A DNA stretch of 39,350 nt from an uncultured Pseudoxanthomonas sp. (lineage in GTDB: Bacteria; Pseudomonadota; Gammaproteobacteria; Xanthomonadales; Xanthomonadaceae). The position numbers were made by a program, and so were the translations under genes. The notes below the pieces were generated by a model. The model searched no databases. It was not told the DNA's origin and saw nothing but the letters and a program-made list of their open reading frames with translations. How positions within the stretch are numbered: the first letter of the stretch is position 1; each line of letters opens with the position of its first letter. Location: NCBI GenBank assembly GCA_946886405.1, contig CAMPIO010000027.1:1-39350 (forward strand). The letters run 5' to 3'. Shown here piece after piece: positions 1 to 9,501 of this stretch.

Positions 1-270
1 CGATGGTTCGGCGGCTCGCACACCCGCATCCGGCGCTGCGCGCCACCTTCTCCCGAAGGGAGAAGGATCCAGCGCGGTAGTGCGTCTACGCGCAGCGGTG
101 ACACGTCCATGCGTCGTGCGCGCAGCGCACGCTACGTCGGCGTCGCGCCTCAAGCCCCTCTCCCGCCGGGAGAGGGGTTGGGGTGAGGGTACGACGGAGT
201 GGCGATGGTTCGGCGGCTCGCACACCCGCATCCGGCGCTGCGCGCCACCTTCTCCCGGAGGGAGAAGGAT
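1..270. repeat. Direct duplication of a 68-bp intergenic repeat unit
   Basis: Bases 1-68 and 203-270 are the same sequence with one mismatch (a versus g at unit position 55). Each copy ends in the small palindrome CTTCTCCCG/AGGGAGAAGG. Between them, at about 155-192, lies the companion motif of the same family: a CCCTCTCCC...GGGAGAGGG palindrome followed by GGTTGGGGTGAGGGT. The two motif types recur together at 13148-13275. This is an untranslated repeat cluster; the short reading frames across it on both strands are repeat translations. Copy 1 starts at the window edge, so its left end is unknown. No gene is supported in bases 1-354. Confidence 0.8.
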
Positions 271-300
271 TCAGACCCACCGGCTGCGCGATCGCCAACG

Positions 301-357
301 TAGCGTGCGCCATGCGCACGACGCGCGATGACAGATCCGTGCGCACAGCGCACGCTA
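301..357. repeat. Palindromic repeat (TAGCGTGCGC family) overlapping a stop codon
   Basis: Arms 301-320 and 338-357 are inverted repeats of 20 bases with two mismatches around a 17-base loop. Each arm begins TAGCGTGCGC when read inward. The right arm contains the TAG stop codon (minus strand, 357-355) of the deacetylase gene. A perfect copy of this element lies at 11753-11815, and a related single arm lies near 117-137. It could act as a transcript-end hairpin, but there is no T tract. Confidence 0.75.
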
Positions 358-1164
358 CGCGGCGGCGGCTACCAGCGGCGCCACATCCGATTCCGGCAAC
401 ACCGTGCGATACCCCTGCGCGTCCAGCCACGCCAAAAGTTGCGCCAGGATGGCAAGGTTGTGCCCATGCGCCGCGCCTTCATGCAGCAGCACGATGGCGC
501 CCGGCTCGATGTCGCGGGTGATGCGCGCCAGCACCTTGTCGGGGTGGCAATCGACGCCGTCGAAGCCGCGTGCGCTCCATGCCACGCGGGTCAGGCCGTG
601 CCGCTTCAGCGACAGGCCGACGAAGGGATTGGTCATGCCCACCACGCTGCGGTACCAGCGCGGCGTCTCACCGGTGATCGCGGTGAGCATCGACTGGCTG
701 CGGCCGATTTCGTCTTCCAGCGCGCCCGGGCCCAGTCGCCAGAAGCGCGTGTCCGGGTGCGTAGCGCTGTGGTTGCCGATGCCGTGTCCGCGGTCACGGA
801 TGGCCTGCACCACCGCCGGCTGCGCCAGCGCGCGTTCGCCGACCAGGAAGAAGGTCGCCTTCGCGCCGTGGCGGTCCAGCAGGTCCAGCATGGCGGGGGT
901 GTCGGCCGAGGGGCCGTCGTCGATGGTCAGCCACACCACGCGTTCGGCAGTGGGCAGCTGCGAAAGCGCCGGGCAGAACAGGGTGGCGCGCGGGTACAGC
1001 GTGGCCCACACCACCGACAGATGGGTGGCCATCATCGCGGGCAGGCCGATCGTCCAGCCGAAGCGCCACCACAGCCAGGCCACGCCCACTTGCGACAGCG
1101 TCAGCAGGCCCAATATCAGTCCGGGACGGCGCGGCGGACGATGCAGTGTTCCTGTCGTGCTCAT
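355..1164 (-). CDS. Membrane-anchored polysaccharide deacetylase family protein
   Basis: This 269-residue protein is a NodB-type carbohydrate esterase 4 relative. Two hydrophobic segments near the N terminus (about residues 14-32 and 38-55) should anchor it in the inner membrane with the catalytic domain outside. The visible motifs are TIDDGP (motif 1, with the two Asp), HSATHPD (motif 2, metal-binding His), RSVVG (motif 3) and LLHEG near the end (motif 5). The family removes acetyl groups from peptidoglycan, chitin-like or exopolysaccharide sugars; the substrate here is unknown. I chose the ATG at 1164 because residues upstream of it are a reverse translation of the glutaredoxin gene and the hydrophobic segment follows directly. 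It is divergent from the glutaredoxin fusion with a 55-bp gap. Its TAG stop lies within a palindromic repeat. Confidence 0.85.
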   Translation of the reverse strand: MSTTGTLHRPPRRPGLILGLLTLSQVGVAWLWWRFGWTIGLPAMMATHLSVVWATLYPRATLFCPALSQLPTAERVVWLTIDDGPSADTPAMLDLLDRHGAKATFFLVGERALAQPAVVQAIRDRGHGIGNHSATHPDTRFWRLGPGALEDEIGRSQSMLTAITGETPRWYRSVVGMTNPFVGLSLKRHGLTRVAWSARGFDGVDCHPDKVLARITRDIEPGAIVLLHEGAAHGHNLAILAQLLAWLDAQGYRTVLPESDVAPLVAAAA

Positions 1165-1219
1165 GCCCCATGATGCCACGGGGCGTAAAATCCCTTTCCC
1201 GCCGACCGGTATTGCCTTC

Positions 1220-2149
1220 ATGTCCCTCGACCCCGCCCTGCGCTCGCGCATCGAATCCCTCCTGCAGTCCAACCGAGTGGTGCTCTTCATGAAGGGCCAG
1301 CCGACCATGCCGCAGTGCGGCTTCTCGGCGAAAGCGGTGGGCGCGCTGTCGGCGCTGGGCGTGGACTACGCACACGTCAACGTGCTGGCCGACCAGGACA
1401 TCCGCGAGGGCATCAAGGCCTACGGCGACTGGCCGACCATCCCGCAGCTGTACATCGATGGTGAGCTGGTCGGTGGCAGCGACATCATCGAGCAGATGAC
1501 CAACTCCGGCGAACTGGCCACGCTGCTCGGCCTGGAAGCGCCCGACCGCACGCCGCCGGCGATCACCATCACCGCGGCCGCCGCCGAGATGCTGCAGAAC
1601 GCCGTGGCCGACGCCGGTCCGGGCGCCGCACTGGCGCTGGGCATCAATGCGCAGTTCCAGCCCAACTTCCAGCTGGCGAAGTTCGATGCCAACGCCATCG
1701 CCAGCGAATCCAATGGCGTGCGCGTGCAGTTCGACCTGGCCAGCGCGCGTCGTGCCGACGGCATCACCGTCGACTGGGTGGATGACATCCGCGGCAAGGG
1801 CCTGGCCATCGACAACCCCAATGCACCCAAGCCGGTGCAGGCACTGTCGCCGATGGACGCCGACGCGAAGGTCCGGGCCACGGAAGTGCTGCTGGTCGAC
1901 GTACGCCCGGCCGACGAGCGCGCGATCGCCTCGGTGAAGCTGCCGTTCAAGACCTTCGACGGCAACGGTCGCGCCGAGCTGGAAGCGTTGCCGAAGGACA
2001 CGGCCATCGCATTCCTCTGCCGCAGCGGCGGTCGCAGCCAGCAGGCCGCTGAAGAGTTCCGCGCGCTCGGCTTCGCCAACGTCTACAACATCACCGGTGG
2101 CATCAACGCCTGGGCCGACGACGTGGACGGCACGCTCAGCAAGTACTGA
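1220..2149 (+). CDS. grxD: Monothiol glutaredoxin (CGFS) / degenerate A-type carrier / rhodanese fusion
   Basis: This 309-residue protein has three domains. Residues 5-105 are a Grx4-type monothiol glutaredoxin with the CGFS motif at 33-36 and the WPTIPQLYIDGELVGG signature, a family that binds and transfers [2Fe-2S] clusters with glutathione. Residues 114-204 align by eye to the HesB/IscA fold (ITITAAAAEML..., then SNGVRVQFD and a VDWVDDIRGKGLAIDNPNA end), but this domain contains no cysteine, so the usual CSG and CGCG cluster ligands are missing. Residues 208-305 are a single-domain rhodanese with active-site loop CRSGGR (Cys267). The ATG at 1220 begins the glutaredoxin domain; the longer open frame upstream only crosses the deacetylase gene in reverse. 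A TAAAAT at 1186-1191 could be a -10 box. A strong terminator follows. Expected role: cytosolic Fe-S or sulfur trafficking (inference). Confidence 0.93.
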   Translation: MSLDPALRSRIESLLQSNRVVLFMKGQPTMPQCGFSAKAVGALSALGVDYAHVNVLADQDIREGIKAYGDWPTIPQLYIDGELVGGSDIIEQMTNSGELATLLGLEAPDRTPPAITITAAAAEMLQNAVADAGPGAALALGINAQFQPNFQLAKFDANAIASESNGVRVQFDLASARRADGITVDWVDDIRGKGLAIDNPNAPKPVQALSPMDADAKVRATEVLLVDVRPADERAIASVKLPFKTFDGNGRAELEALPKDTAIAFLCRSGGRSQQAAEEFRALGFANVYNITGGINAWADDVDGTLSKY

Positions 2150-2175
2150 GCCGGCGGGTTCCACGCGATACATGA

Positions 2176-2205
2176 GAGAGCGGGCTTCGGCCCGCTTTCT
2201 TTTTG
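2176..2205 (+). terminator. Rho-independent terminator of the glutaredoxin fusion gene
   Basis: A perfect 7-bp stem (AGCGGGC, 2179-2185, with GCCCGCT, 2190-2196) closes a TTCG tetraloop and is followed by TTCTTTTT. It lies 29 bases after the stop codon. Confidence 0.9.
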
Positions 2206-2218
2206 CCTCTCCGCAAAA

Positions 2219-2285
2219 GCATCGCGCCCATGGGGCGCTCCTACAGAGAACCCTGCTTTGTAGGAGCGCCCCATGGGCGCGATGC
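2219..2285. repeat. REP-type perfect inverted repeat (TGTAGGAGCG family)
   Basis: Arms 2219-2245 and 2259-2285 are perfect 27-base inverted complements around a 13-base loop. The arm read outward from the loop is TGTAGGAGCG... and ends GCGATGC. Inside each arm is a smaller palindrome centred on CCATGG. A single diverged arm of the same length lies at 14424-14450. It sits between two convergent genes and may protect both transcript ends. Confidence 0.85.
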
Positions 2286-2331
2286 CTTTCCTTCACCGCC
2301 TGCGACGCATCCGCAAGCCAACGCCACCCAC

Positions 2332-2871
2332 TTATCCCGAGAAACCGCCTGCCGCCAGGTAGTCGCGCTCTTCCTGCGTCGACACGCGACCCATCGCCTC
2401 GTTGCGATGCGGGAAGCGACCGAAGCGGGCAATCAGGTCGTAGTGCAGCTGCGCGTACTTGATGTAGTTCTCGTCACCGGTGGCGCGGAACAGGTCCTGC
2501 GAGCGCTGCTGGTCCTCCAACGCCTCGGAATGCTCGTACGGCATGTAGAAGAAGATCTTCAGCGCCGGATCGACCTGCGCGTCGAAGCCGTCGGCGATCG
2601 CGCGTTCTGCGTAGTGCCGTGCCAGCCCGTCGGTGGCATAGGAATGCGCGCTCTGCCGGAAGCAGTTGCGCGGAAACTGGTCCAGCAACAGGATCAGCGC
2701 CAGCGCACCTTCGGCATCACCCATCCAGCCTTCCAGTTCGCGCCGCGCCGCGCGGAAGTGCAGCCCGCGGAACCGCTGGTCGAACTCGGCATCGAACGCA
2801 TCGTCGTTGGCGAACCACTTCTCGTAGCCGGCGTTCTTCCAGAAGGTGATGATGTCGCTGGATTCGTTCAT
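2332..2871 (-). CDS. DUF924 family protein
   Basis: This 179-residue soluble protein matches the DUF924 family by its ALALILLLDQFPRN core, the FFYMPYEHSE segment and the C-terminal FGRFPHRN motif. These all-helical proteins have a TPR-like fold and no established reaction. The ATG at 2871 starts at MNESSDIITFW, the normal start of the family; the longer frame upstream adds 17 residues that overlap the tail region of the VOC gene. It is the last gene of a four-gene minus-strand run (amn, HEPN-like, VOC, this gene), 34 bases after the VOC stop, so cotranscription is possible. Confidence 0.88.
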   Translation of the reverse strand: MNESSDIITFWKNAGYEKWFANDDAFDAEFDQRFRGLHFRAARRELEGWMGDAEGALALILLLDQFPRNCFRQSAHSYATDGLARHYAERAIADGFDAQVDPALKIFFYMPYEHSEALEDQQRSQDLFRATGDENYIKYAQLHYDLIARFGRFPHRNEAMGRVSTQEERDYLAAGGFSG

Positions 2872-2905
2872 GGCGTTGCCCCGTGTTCGGATGAAGGATC
2901 GGGCA

Positions 2906-3274
2906 TCAACCCGGAATGACATGCCCGATGCGCCACAGCACGCCGGCTGGATCGATCAGGGTGAAGTCGCGGAGGCCCCAAGGCCGGTTATCCGGTGGAC
3001 TGAGGCGGACGGAGAATCTGTCCACGACACCGGAGGCTTCGACATTCCGGTGCCAGTCGTCCGCATTCTCGACAAGCAGGTGCATCACGAAGTTCTCCGC
3101 ATGCTCGCGCAGGTAGAACTGCGACAGCAGGAAGGCGGTCTTGCCGTACTGGACATACGCCAGGTCGTCCGACTCCATCGACACCTCGAAGCCGAGCGCC
3201 TCGTAGAACGCGATGGACTGGGTCAGATCCCGCGCGGGCACGAAGGCCTTCATCTCGATCGTTTCAAGGTTCAT
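2906..3274 (-). CDS. VOC family (glyoxalase/bleomycin resistance-like) protein
   Basis: The protein is 122 residues, a single vicinal-oxygen-chelate unit with the paired beta-alpha-beta-beta-beta pattern: ARDLTQSIAFYEALGFEV at the start, a WGLRDFTLIDPAGVLWRIG second half. The family includes glyoxalase I, dioxygenases and antibiotic-binding proteins; the substrate cannot be read here. Start at 3274 is supported by an AGGA ribosome-binding site seven bases upstream (in ACAGGACAGAACGC). It follows the low-GC HEPN-like gene by 26 bases. Confidence 0.85.
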   Translation of the reverse strand: MNLETIEMKAFVPARDLTQSIAFYEALGFEVSMESDDLAYVQYGKTAFLLSQFYLREHAENFVMHLLVENADDWHRNVEASGVVDRFSVRLSPPDNRPWGLRDFTLIDPAGVLWRIGHVIPG

Positions 3275-3300
3275 GCGTTCTGTCCTGTGGGGCTGCTGCA

Positions 3301-4038
3301 CTAGTCCTCCTCAACTCGATCATTGATGCAACCTAGAGAGGTATAGAAATCCCTTGTCGACCTGATCAAGCGACTCGAAGTAGTGCTGGAGCCGGACCGC
3401 TTCCGCGCATCGAAATAGAACCAGAATGACTTAGCACGGTAATACGGCGTCGGAATATGTCCATTGAAGTAAAGGTTGTAGAGCTTGTTATTCAATAGTT
3501 CCAGCGCAGAGAGAAGACCGTGGAGTCTTCGATAGGAGGCACCTTTTGGAAGGAGACGTCCCGTAGAATTCGGCGACACTACCGAGTGCGCAACCCCTTT
3601 GTCTACGTAGTCTCTAAAGAGACTTCGCTCTCGCTTCTTGAGGATATCCACGTAGGACTTGAGACGAGCCAAATCTGTCGGGCTTGGCTCATACCCACCG
3701 CAGTTGATACGCCCTCTTGCTTGTCGCCTCTCCGGCGAATAGATCCGCACGTCACTGGCTGCCGTAACCATCCTATCCAGATTGTATGACCCACTTGTCA
3801 TACACCTACGCAAAGCGATGACAGCGGCATCCATGTAGGCCGCCTGCTGCATATTCCAGTGGAATCCGGCGGCAATGGCAGCGTCATAGAGCTTGTTGCT
3901 GCCAGCAGCCACCTCGTTTGAAGCCATCTCGACCGTTAGATAGCCAAGTGCCTTTTCGACGTTCGACCTCATCGCTTCCAGCTGCTCGCAGAACTCCGCT
4001 TCAGCCTCTTCGATGCTCAGGGTCTTTCTTTTAGGCAT
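3301..4038 (-). CDS. Hypothetical protein resembling HEPN AbiU2-like proteins
   Basis: This 245-residue protein is mostly helical, with no signal peptide or membrane segment. I do not recognise it with certainty. The pattern in the first 95 residues (GFHWNMQQAAYMDAAVIALRR, then NLDRMV) and the DYVDKGVAHS stretch near residue 145 recall AbiU2-type HEPN proteins, in which a short R-x4-6-H motif ends in AH; here the Arg expected about six residues before the His appears to be Val, so RNase activity is doubtful. Base composition is clearly AT-richer than all neighbours (roughly half GC by eye against two thirds) and codon use is less biased, suggesting recent acquisition. It starts six bases after the amn stop and ends 26 bases before the VOC gene, so it fits neatly into a co-oriented run. 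Confidence 0.6.
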   Translation of the reverse strand: MPKRKTLSIEEAEAEFCEQLEAMRSNVEKALGYLTVEMASNEVAAGSNKLYDAAIAAGFHWNMQQAAYMDAAVIALRRCMTSGSYNLDRMVTAASDVRIYSPERRQARGRINCGGYEPSPTDLARLKSYVDILKKRERSLFRDYVDKGVAHSVVSPNSTGRLLPKGASYRRLHGLLSALELLNNKLYNLYFNGHIPTPYYRAKSFWFYFDARKRSGSSTTSSRLIRSTRDFYTSLGCINDRVEED

Positions 4039-4044
4039 TACGCA

Positions 4045-4821
4045 TTACTCATCAAACCGCAAATGCCGCACCGACTTCCCATTCCGCCGGATCAGCTTCA
4101 GCGCCTCGATCCCCACCGTGATGTGGTTCTCCACGAATGACGAGCTGACCTTGGCGTCGCTGGCCTCGGTCTTCACGCCTTCCGGGATCATCGGCTGGTC
4201 GCTGACCAGCAGCAGCGCGCCGACGGGGATGCGGTTGGCGAAGCCGGCGGCGAAGACGGTGGCCGTTTCCATATCGATGGCCATGCAGCGCATCGCGCGC
4301 AGGCGCTCCTTGAACGCGACGTCGTGCTCCCATACACGGCGGTTGGTGGTGTAGACCGTGCCGGTCCAGTAGTCGTGGCCGAGATCGCGGATCATCGTGG
4401 ACACCGCGCGCTGCAGGGCGAATGCGGGCAGCGCCGGCACTTCCGGCAGCAGGTAGTCGTTGCTGGTGCCTTCGCCGCGGATCGCCGCGATCGGCAGCAC
4501 CAGGTCGCCCAGCTGGTTCTTGCGCTTCAGGCCACCGCACTTGCCGAGGAAGAGCACCGCCTTCGGCATGATGGCCGACAGCAGGTCCATCATCGTGGCC
4601 GCGTTCGGGCTGCCCATGCCGAAGTTGATCATGGTGATGCCATCGGCGGTGGCACTGGCCATCGGCCGGTCCAGACCGACGATGGGCGCGCCCGTGAGCT
4701 GCGAAAACACGTTGAGGTAGCCGCCGAAATTGGTCAGCAGCACATGCTCGCCGAACTGGTCCAGGGGCACGCCGGTGTAGCGCGGCAGCCAGTTGTCGAC
4801 GATCTCGCTCTTGTCCTTCAT
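4045..4821 (-). CDS. amn: AMP nucleosidase, short form
   Basis: This 258-residue protein belongs to the PNP/UDP phosphorylase superfamily and matches the C-terminal catalytic half of Amn (AMP + water to adenine + ribose 5-phosphate). Visible signatures include FLGKCGGLK near residue 92, IRGEGTSNDYL near 114, and the nucleoside-binding AIDMETATVFAAGFAN near 183-198. The E. coli enzyme is about twice as long with an N-terminal regulatory domain; that domain is absent here, as in other short-form bacteria. Start at 4821 has an AGAGG ribosome-binding site (AAGAGGCTTCC). It heads the minus-strand run down to DUF924. Confidence 0.9.
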   Translation of the reverse strand: MKDKSEIVDNWLPRYTGVPLDQFGEHVLLTNFGGYLNVFSQLTGAPIVGLDRPMASATADGITMINFGMGSPNAATMMDLLSAIMPKAVLFLGKCGGLKRKNQLGDLVLPIAAIRGEGTSNDYLLPEVPALPAFALQRAVSTMIRDLGHDYWTGTVYTTNRRVWEHDVAFKERLRAMRCMAIDMETATVFAAGFANRIPVGALLLVSDQPMIPEGVKTEASDAKVSSSFVENHITVGIEALKLIRRNGKSVRHLRFDE

Positions 4822-4934
4822 GGAAGCCTCTTTTTCTTGTTGTTGTCCGGCGATTCTGGCACGACTGCGACGCGCGCACTTGGCAAGGCGCGCCGCCGCC
4901 GGTTAGGTTTCGGGTCTCATCTTGGGGAAACACG

Positions 4935-6352
<1,418 letters not shown>

Positions 6353-6356
<4 letters not shown>

Positions 6357-7738
6357 GTCGCGTCCGCCGTACGTCCCTGCCGTCATCCCCGCGCACGCTG
6401 GGATCCACCTTTATTTCGCCGGCGAAGGCCGGAGAAAAAGCAGACGCAACAGCAAAATGGGGCCCTGCGTTCGCTGGCACGACGGTGAAGGCGTTAGCGA
6501 TCGCGATCGCGCTGGCGTCTTCCTCGTTCGCCGCCTTCGCCCAGGACGTCCTGATCCGCAACGCCACCGTGCACACCGCCGGTGCCCAGGGCACGCTGAA
6601 GCATGCCGACGTGCTCGTCCGCAACGGCGTGGTGCAGGCAGTGGGCAGCGGTCTCGCTGCGCCGGCCGCCGCGACGGTGGTGGAAGCCGACGGTCGTCCG
6701 CTGACGCCGGCATTCTTCGGTGGCATCACCGAGATCGGGGTGGAAGAAGTATCGGGTGAATCGTCGACCGCCGATTCGGCGGTGACGCTGACCGACCAGC
6801 CGATGCGTCCCGAGTTCGACGTGACGCTGGCGTACAACCCGGCGTCGGTGGTGATTCCGGTGGCGCGCGTGGAAGGCATCGGCTTCACCCTGCTGGGCGC
6901 GTCGACCGGCGGCTCGTTCATCGCGGGCCAGGGTGGCGTGATGCGTCTGGACGGCAGCGCCGATCCGGTCGGCCCGCGTGCGTTGTTCATCCGGCTGGGC
7001 GGGGGCGGTGCTGCCGACCTGAGCGGAAAATCGCGCGCGGCGCAGTGGATGCTGCTGGACCAGATGGTGGCTGAAGCGCGCGGCCGCGTGCCGGTGGATT
7101 CGCCGCATGCGCTGCTGACCCCCGCGGGCCGTGCGACGCTGACGCGTTACCTCGCCGGCAACGGGCGCATCGTGGTGCAGGTGAACCGCGCGGCCGATAT
7201 CCGCCAGCTGCTGCGCTGGGCGCAACGCGAGAACGTGCGCATCGCGATCGCTGGCGGCGCTGAGGCCTGGAAGCTGGCACAGCCGTTGGCGGAGGCGAAG
7301 GTGCCGGTGTTCGTGGATGCGTTGGCCGACCTGCCGGCGGACTTCGACCAGATCGGCGCGTCGCTGGAGAACGCCGCGCGGCTGGAAGCGGCCGGTGTCG
7401 TGGTGGGGTTCTCGCAGGTCGGTGAATCGCATAACGCGCGCAAGAACCGTCAGCTCGCAGGCAACGCCGTGGCCAATGGGCTGCCGTGGGAGGACGGTCT
7501 GGCAGGCCTGACGCGCGTGCCGGCGGAGGCCTTCGGCGTGGGCGACCGCCTGGGCAGCATCGCGCCCGGCAAGCTGGCCGACCTGGTGCTGTGGAGCGGC
7601 GATCCGCTGGATGTGTCGAGCACGGCGACCCAGGTATGGCTGGGCGGCCGTGCGATGCCGATGCGTTCGCGCCAGACCGAATTGCGTGACCGTTACCTGC
7701 AACAGGCCGGTCCGCTGCCGCGCGCGTATTCGAAGTAG
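6353..7738 (+). CDS. Amidohydrolase-family protein without metal ligands (probable pseudoenzyme)
   Basis: This 461-residue paralogue of the preceding protein shares the family frame: ILIRNATVHT-type N-terminal strand, RPLTPAFFGG in place of VTPGLIDVHSH, and GSIAPGKLADLVLW at the end. Every metal-binding position visible in the partner has changed: HSH is replaced by GGI, the HIHCYRADE segment reads VQVNRAADI, AFHHGVEA reads IAGGAEA, and the HSDSDEG loop reads FSQVGES. It should therefore be non-hydrolytic, perhaps a partner subunit. The signal peptide core KALAIAIALASSSFAAFAQ begins only at residue 46, preceded by about 35 residues translated from an intergenic repeat (6380-6486). An alternative GTG start at 6485 would give a normal signal peptide, but the ATGA coupling favours 6353. 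Confidence 0.82.
6380..6486 (+). repeat. Intergenic-type repeat captured in frame inside a coding sequence
   Basis: The segment begins CCGTCATCCCCGCG and ends in CTGGCACGACGG, imperfect inverted ends, with the internal GGGATCCAC and AATGGGGCCC motifs of the CCGTCATCCC repeat commonly seen between genes in this bacterial group. Here it is translated as residues 10-44 of the amidohydrolase-like protein, including the GPAFAGTT peptide that is characteristic of such repeats. Length is close to a multiple of three and no stop is introduced. Confidence 0.7.
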
Positions 7739-7754
7739 CGCGCCGCGCGCGAGG

Positions 7755-9431
7755 TCATTCCACGGGGGCGCCTTCGGGCGCCCTCGTGCCTGGTGCGGGC
7801 AGTGCCACGGCGTGTTCGTCCATCACCTGGTCGCCGCCGGCCCGCTTGGCGACATACATGGCGTGGTCGGCGCGGGCGATCAGCGATGCCACCGTGTCGC
7901 CATCGCGTGCCTGCGCGACGCCGAGGCTGGCGGTCAGCGCGACGGCAACGCCTTCCACCGTGGCGCAGTCGTGGCGGATGCGCGCGACGACCTGTTCGCC
8001 GATGCGCGTGGCGGCCTGCAGGCCTGCGCCCGACAGCACCAGCACGAACTCCTCACCGCCGAGTCGGCCAAGCTGGTCGCCGTACTGGAACTGCTCGCTG
8101 ACGGCACGCGCCACGGCGCGCAGGCAGGCGTCGCCCAGCGCATGGCCGTGGCGGTCGTTGACCTGCTTGAAGTGGTCCAGGTCGATGAAGAGCAGCGAGA
8201 CGGGGATCTGCTCCCGCTGCCGTTCGATCAGCGCCCAGTCGAGACGGTGCTCGATGCCGCCACGGTTGAGCACACCGGTCAGCACATCGCGTTCGGCATG
8301 CGCCTTGGCGCTGTCGCGTTCTCGCCGGAAGGTCAGCATGCGGTCGGCCAGGCCCAGGGCCAGCACCACGGCGGTGAATGCGAGCACCCACGGCAGGCCA
8401 TATTCCAGCCATGGCTCCGGGCGCTCGCCGCCGCTGAAACGGAACGCGCGCGTCATCGTGAAGACCAGCAACGGTACCCACGCGATCAACACGTAGGCGG
8501 CGTGGCGCTGCCCTCGCTGCCACGCCACCACCAGCGTGACCAGCGTGATGGCGTTGGTCAGCAGGAACAGGGCGTTGGCGACACTGGGAAACCACGCCTT
8601 GTCGGCCGGCCACGGCGACAGCAGCAGCGCCAGCGTCAGCCCGCACCCATACGCACCCACAACGCGCATGGCGGTGGCCAGCCGGGGGGCCGCGCGCCGC
8701 AGACCCGCATAGTCCAGCCACAGGTAAACCAGCAGGATGGTGGCCAGCGTGCCGGTGATCCAGATGATCTGCGCGCCGAACCCCGAGAGCAGCGACAAGC
8801 CCGGCCACGCGTAGGCTTCGCCGTACGAACACAGCGCATACAGCAACTGGCACAGCATCGCGCCGGCGTACAGCAGGTAGACGCGATCACGCAGCACCGC
8901 CCAGAACAACAGCACTGCCAGCGACACGCCCAGCACCACGCCGATCGCCGGCAACAGCATGCGCAGGTGCCAGAGGTCGGCGGCGGCATGAGCCGGGCCG
9001 GATTCCACGGCCACCCGCAACGGATAGCGCGCCCCCTCGACCTTTACATGGAGAGGACCGTTGCCCGTCAGCGGAAACACGAGCGCGCGCCGGCTGTAGC
9101 GCGGATCGAGGTTGGCGCTGAACATGTCCTGGCGACGCGATCCTCCGCGGACTTCATCGGACACGGTCACGCGTGCGGTGTACGGGTGGTAGAACACCAG
9201 CAGCGGCTCGGAGATGCCGGGCGTCGGCTGCACCCGCCACTCGCCGTTGCCGATCACGCGCACGGACGCATCGCCGCTTTCGAAGCGACGTTCCGAAAAT
9301 AGTCCGGCGCGCTGTCCGGCCTGCTGTTCCAGTGCGGATGACTGGAGGCGATCGATGCGCGCGATGTTGTCCCCGTGCGCGCCCACCGGCAGCAGGGCGA
9401 GCAGCAGCAGTAACCACCACCGCTGAGTCAT
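7755..9431 (-). CDS. 7TMR-DISM diguanylate cyclase (GGDEF protein)
   Basis: This 558-residue membrane protein has a signal peptide (residues 1-20), a periplasmic 7TMR-DISM extracellular domain (about 30-150), a seven-helix membrane block (about 155-365) and a C-terminal GGDEF domain (about 385-545). The active loop is GGEEF, with the preceding DLDHFKQVNDRHGHALGD metal/nucleotide segment intact, so it should make c-di-GMP from two GTP. The product-inhibition RxxD site normally placed just before the loop reads QYGD, so feedback inhibition is probably lost. The periplasmic domain suggests sensing of a sugar-like or other small ligand. It is divergent from degV, with a perfect CRP/Clp palindrome 71-86 bases upstream of the start codon and a TTGACC at 9498-9493 beside it. 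It is convergent with the amidohydrolase pair. Confidence 0.93.
   Translation of the reverse strand: MTQRWWLLLLLALLPVGAHGDNIARIDRLQSSALEQQAGQRAGLFSERRFESGDASVRVIGNGEWRVQPTPGISEPLLVFYHPYTARVTVSDEVRGGSRRQDMFSANLDPRYSRRALVFPLTGNGPLHVKVEGARYPLRVAVESGPAHAAADLWHLRMLLPAIGVVLGVSLAVLLFWAVLRDRVYLLYAGAMLCQLLYALCSYGEAYAWPGLSLLSGFGAQIIWITGTLATILLVYLWLDYAGLRRAAPRLATAMRVVGAYGCGLTLALLLSPWPADKAWFPSVANALFLLTNAITLVTLVVAWQRGQRHAAYVLIAWVPLLVFTMTRAFRFSGGERPEPWLEYGLPWVLAFTAVVLALGLADRMLTFRRERDSAKAHAERDVLTGVLNRGGIEHRLDWALIERQREQIPVSLLFIDLDHFKQVNDRHGHALGDACLRAVARAVSEQFQYGDQLGRLGGEEFVLVLSGAGLQAATRIGEQVVARIRHDCATVEGVAVALTASLGVAQARDGDTVASLIARADHAMYVAKRAGGDQVMDEHAVALPAPGTRAPEGAPVE
7766..7783. other. Strong hairpin at the convergent gene end
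   Basis: GGGCGCC and GGCGCCC (7 bp) enclose a TTCG loop. It lies inside the last codons of the diguanylate cyclase and 28 bases after the amidohydrolase-like stop. There is no T tract, so it is a possible transcript-end structure rather than a proven terminator. Confidence 0.4.
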
Positions 9432-9501
9432 GTTGCCCCTTCCCCTACGCCGCGAGTGTCGGGCGCGGCCCGGGCAGGGACAAGTCCGCGCGGGTCAATT
9501 G

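Noticed and set aside
404..1219. Long upstream extension of the glutaredoxin open frame (to 404)
   Set aside because: It runs antisense through the deacetylase gene and has no family similarity; the glutaredoxin domain starts at 1220.
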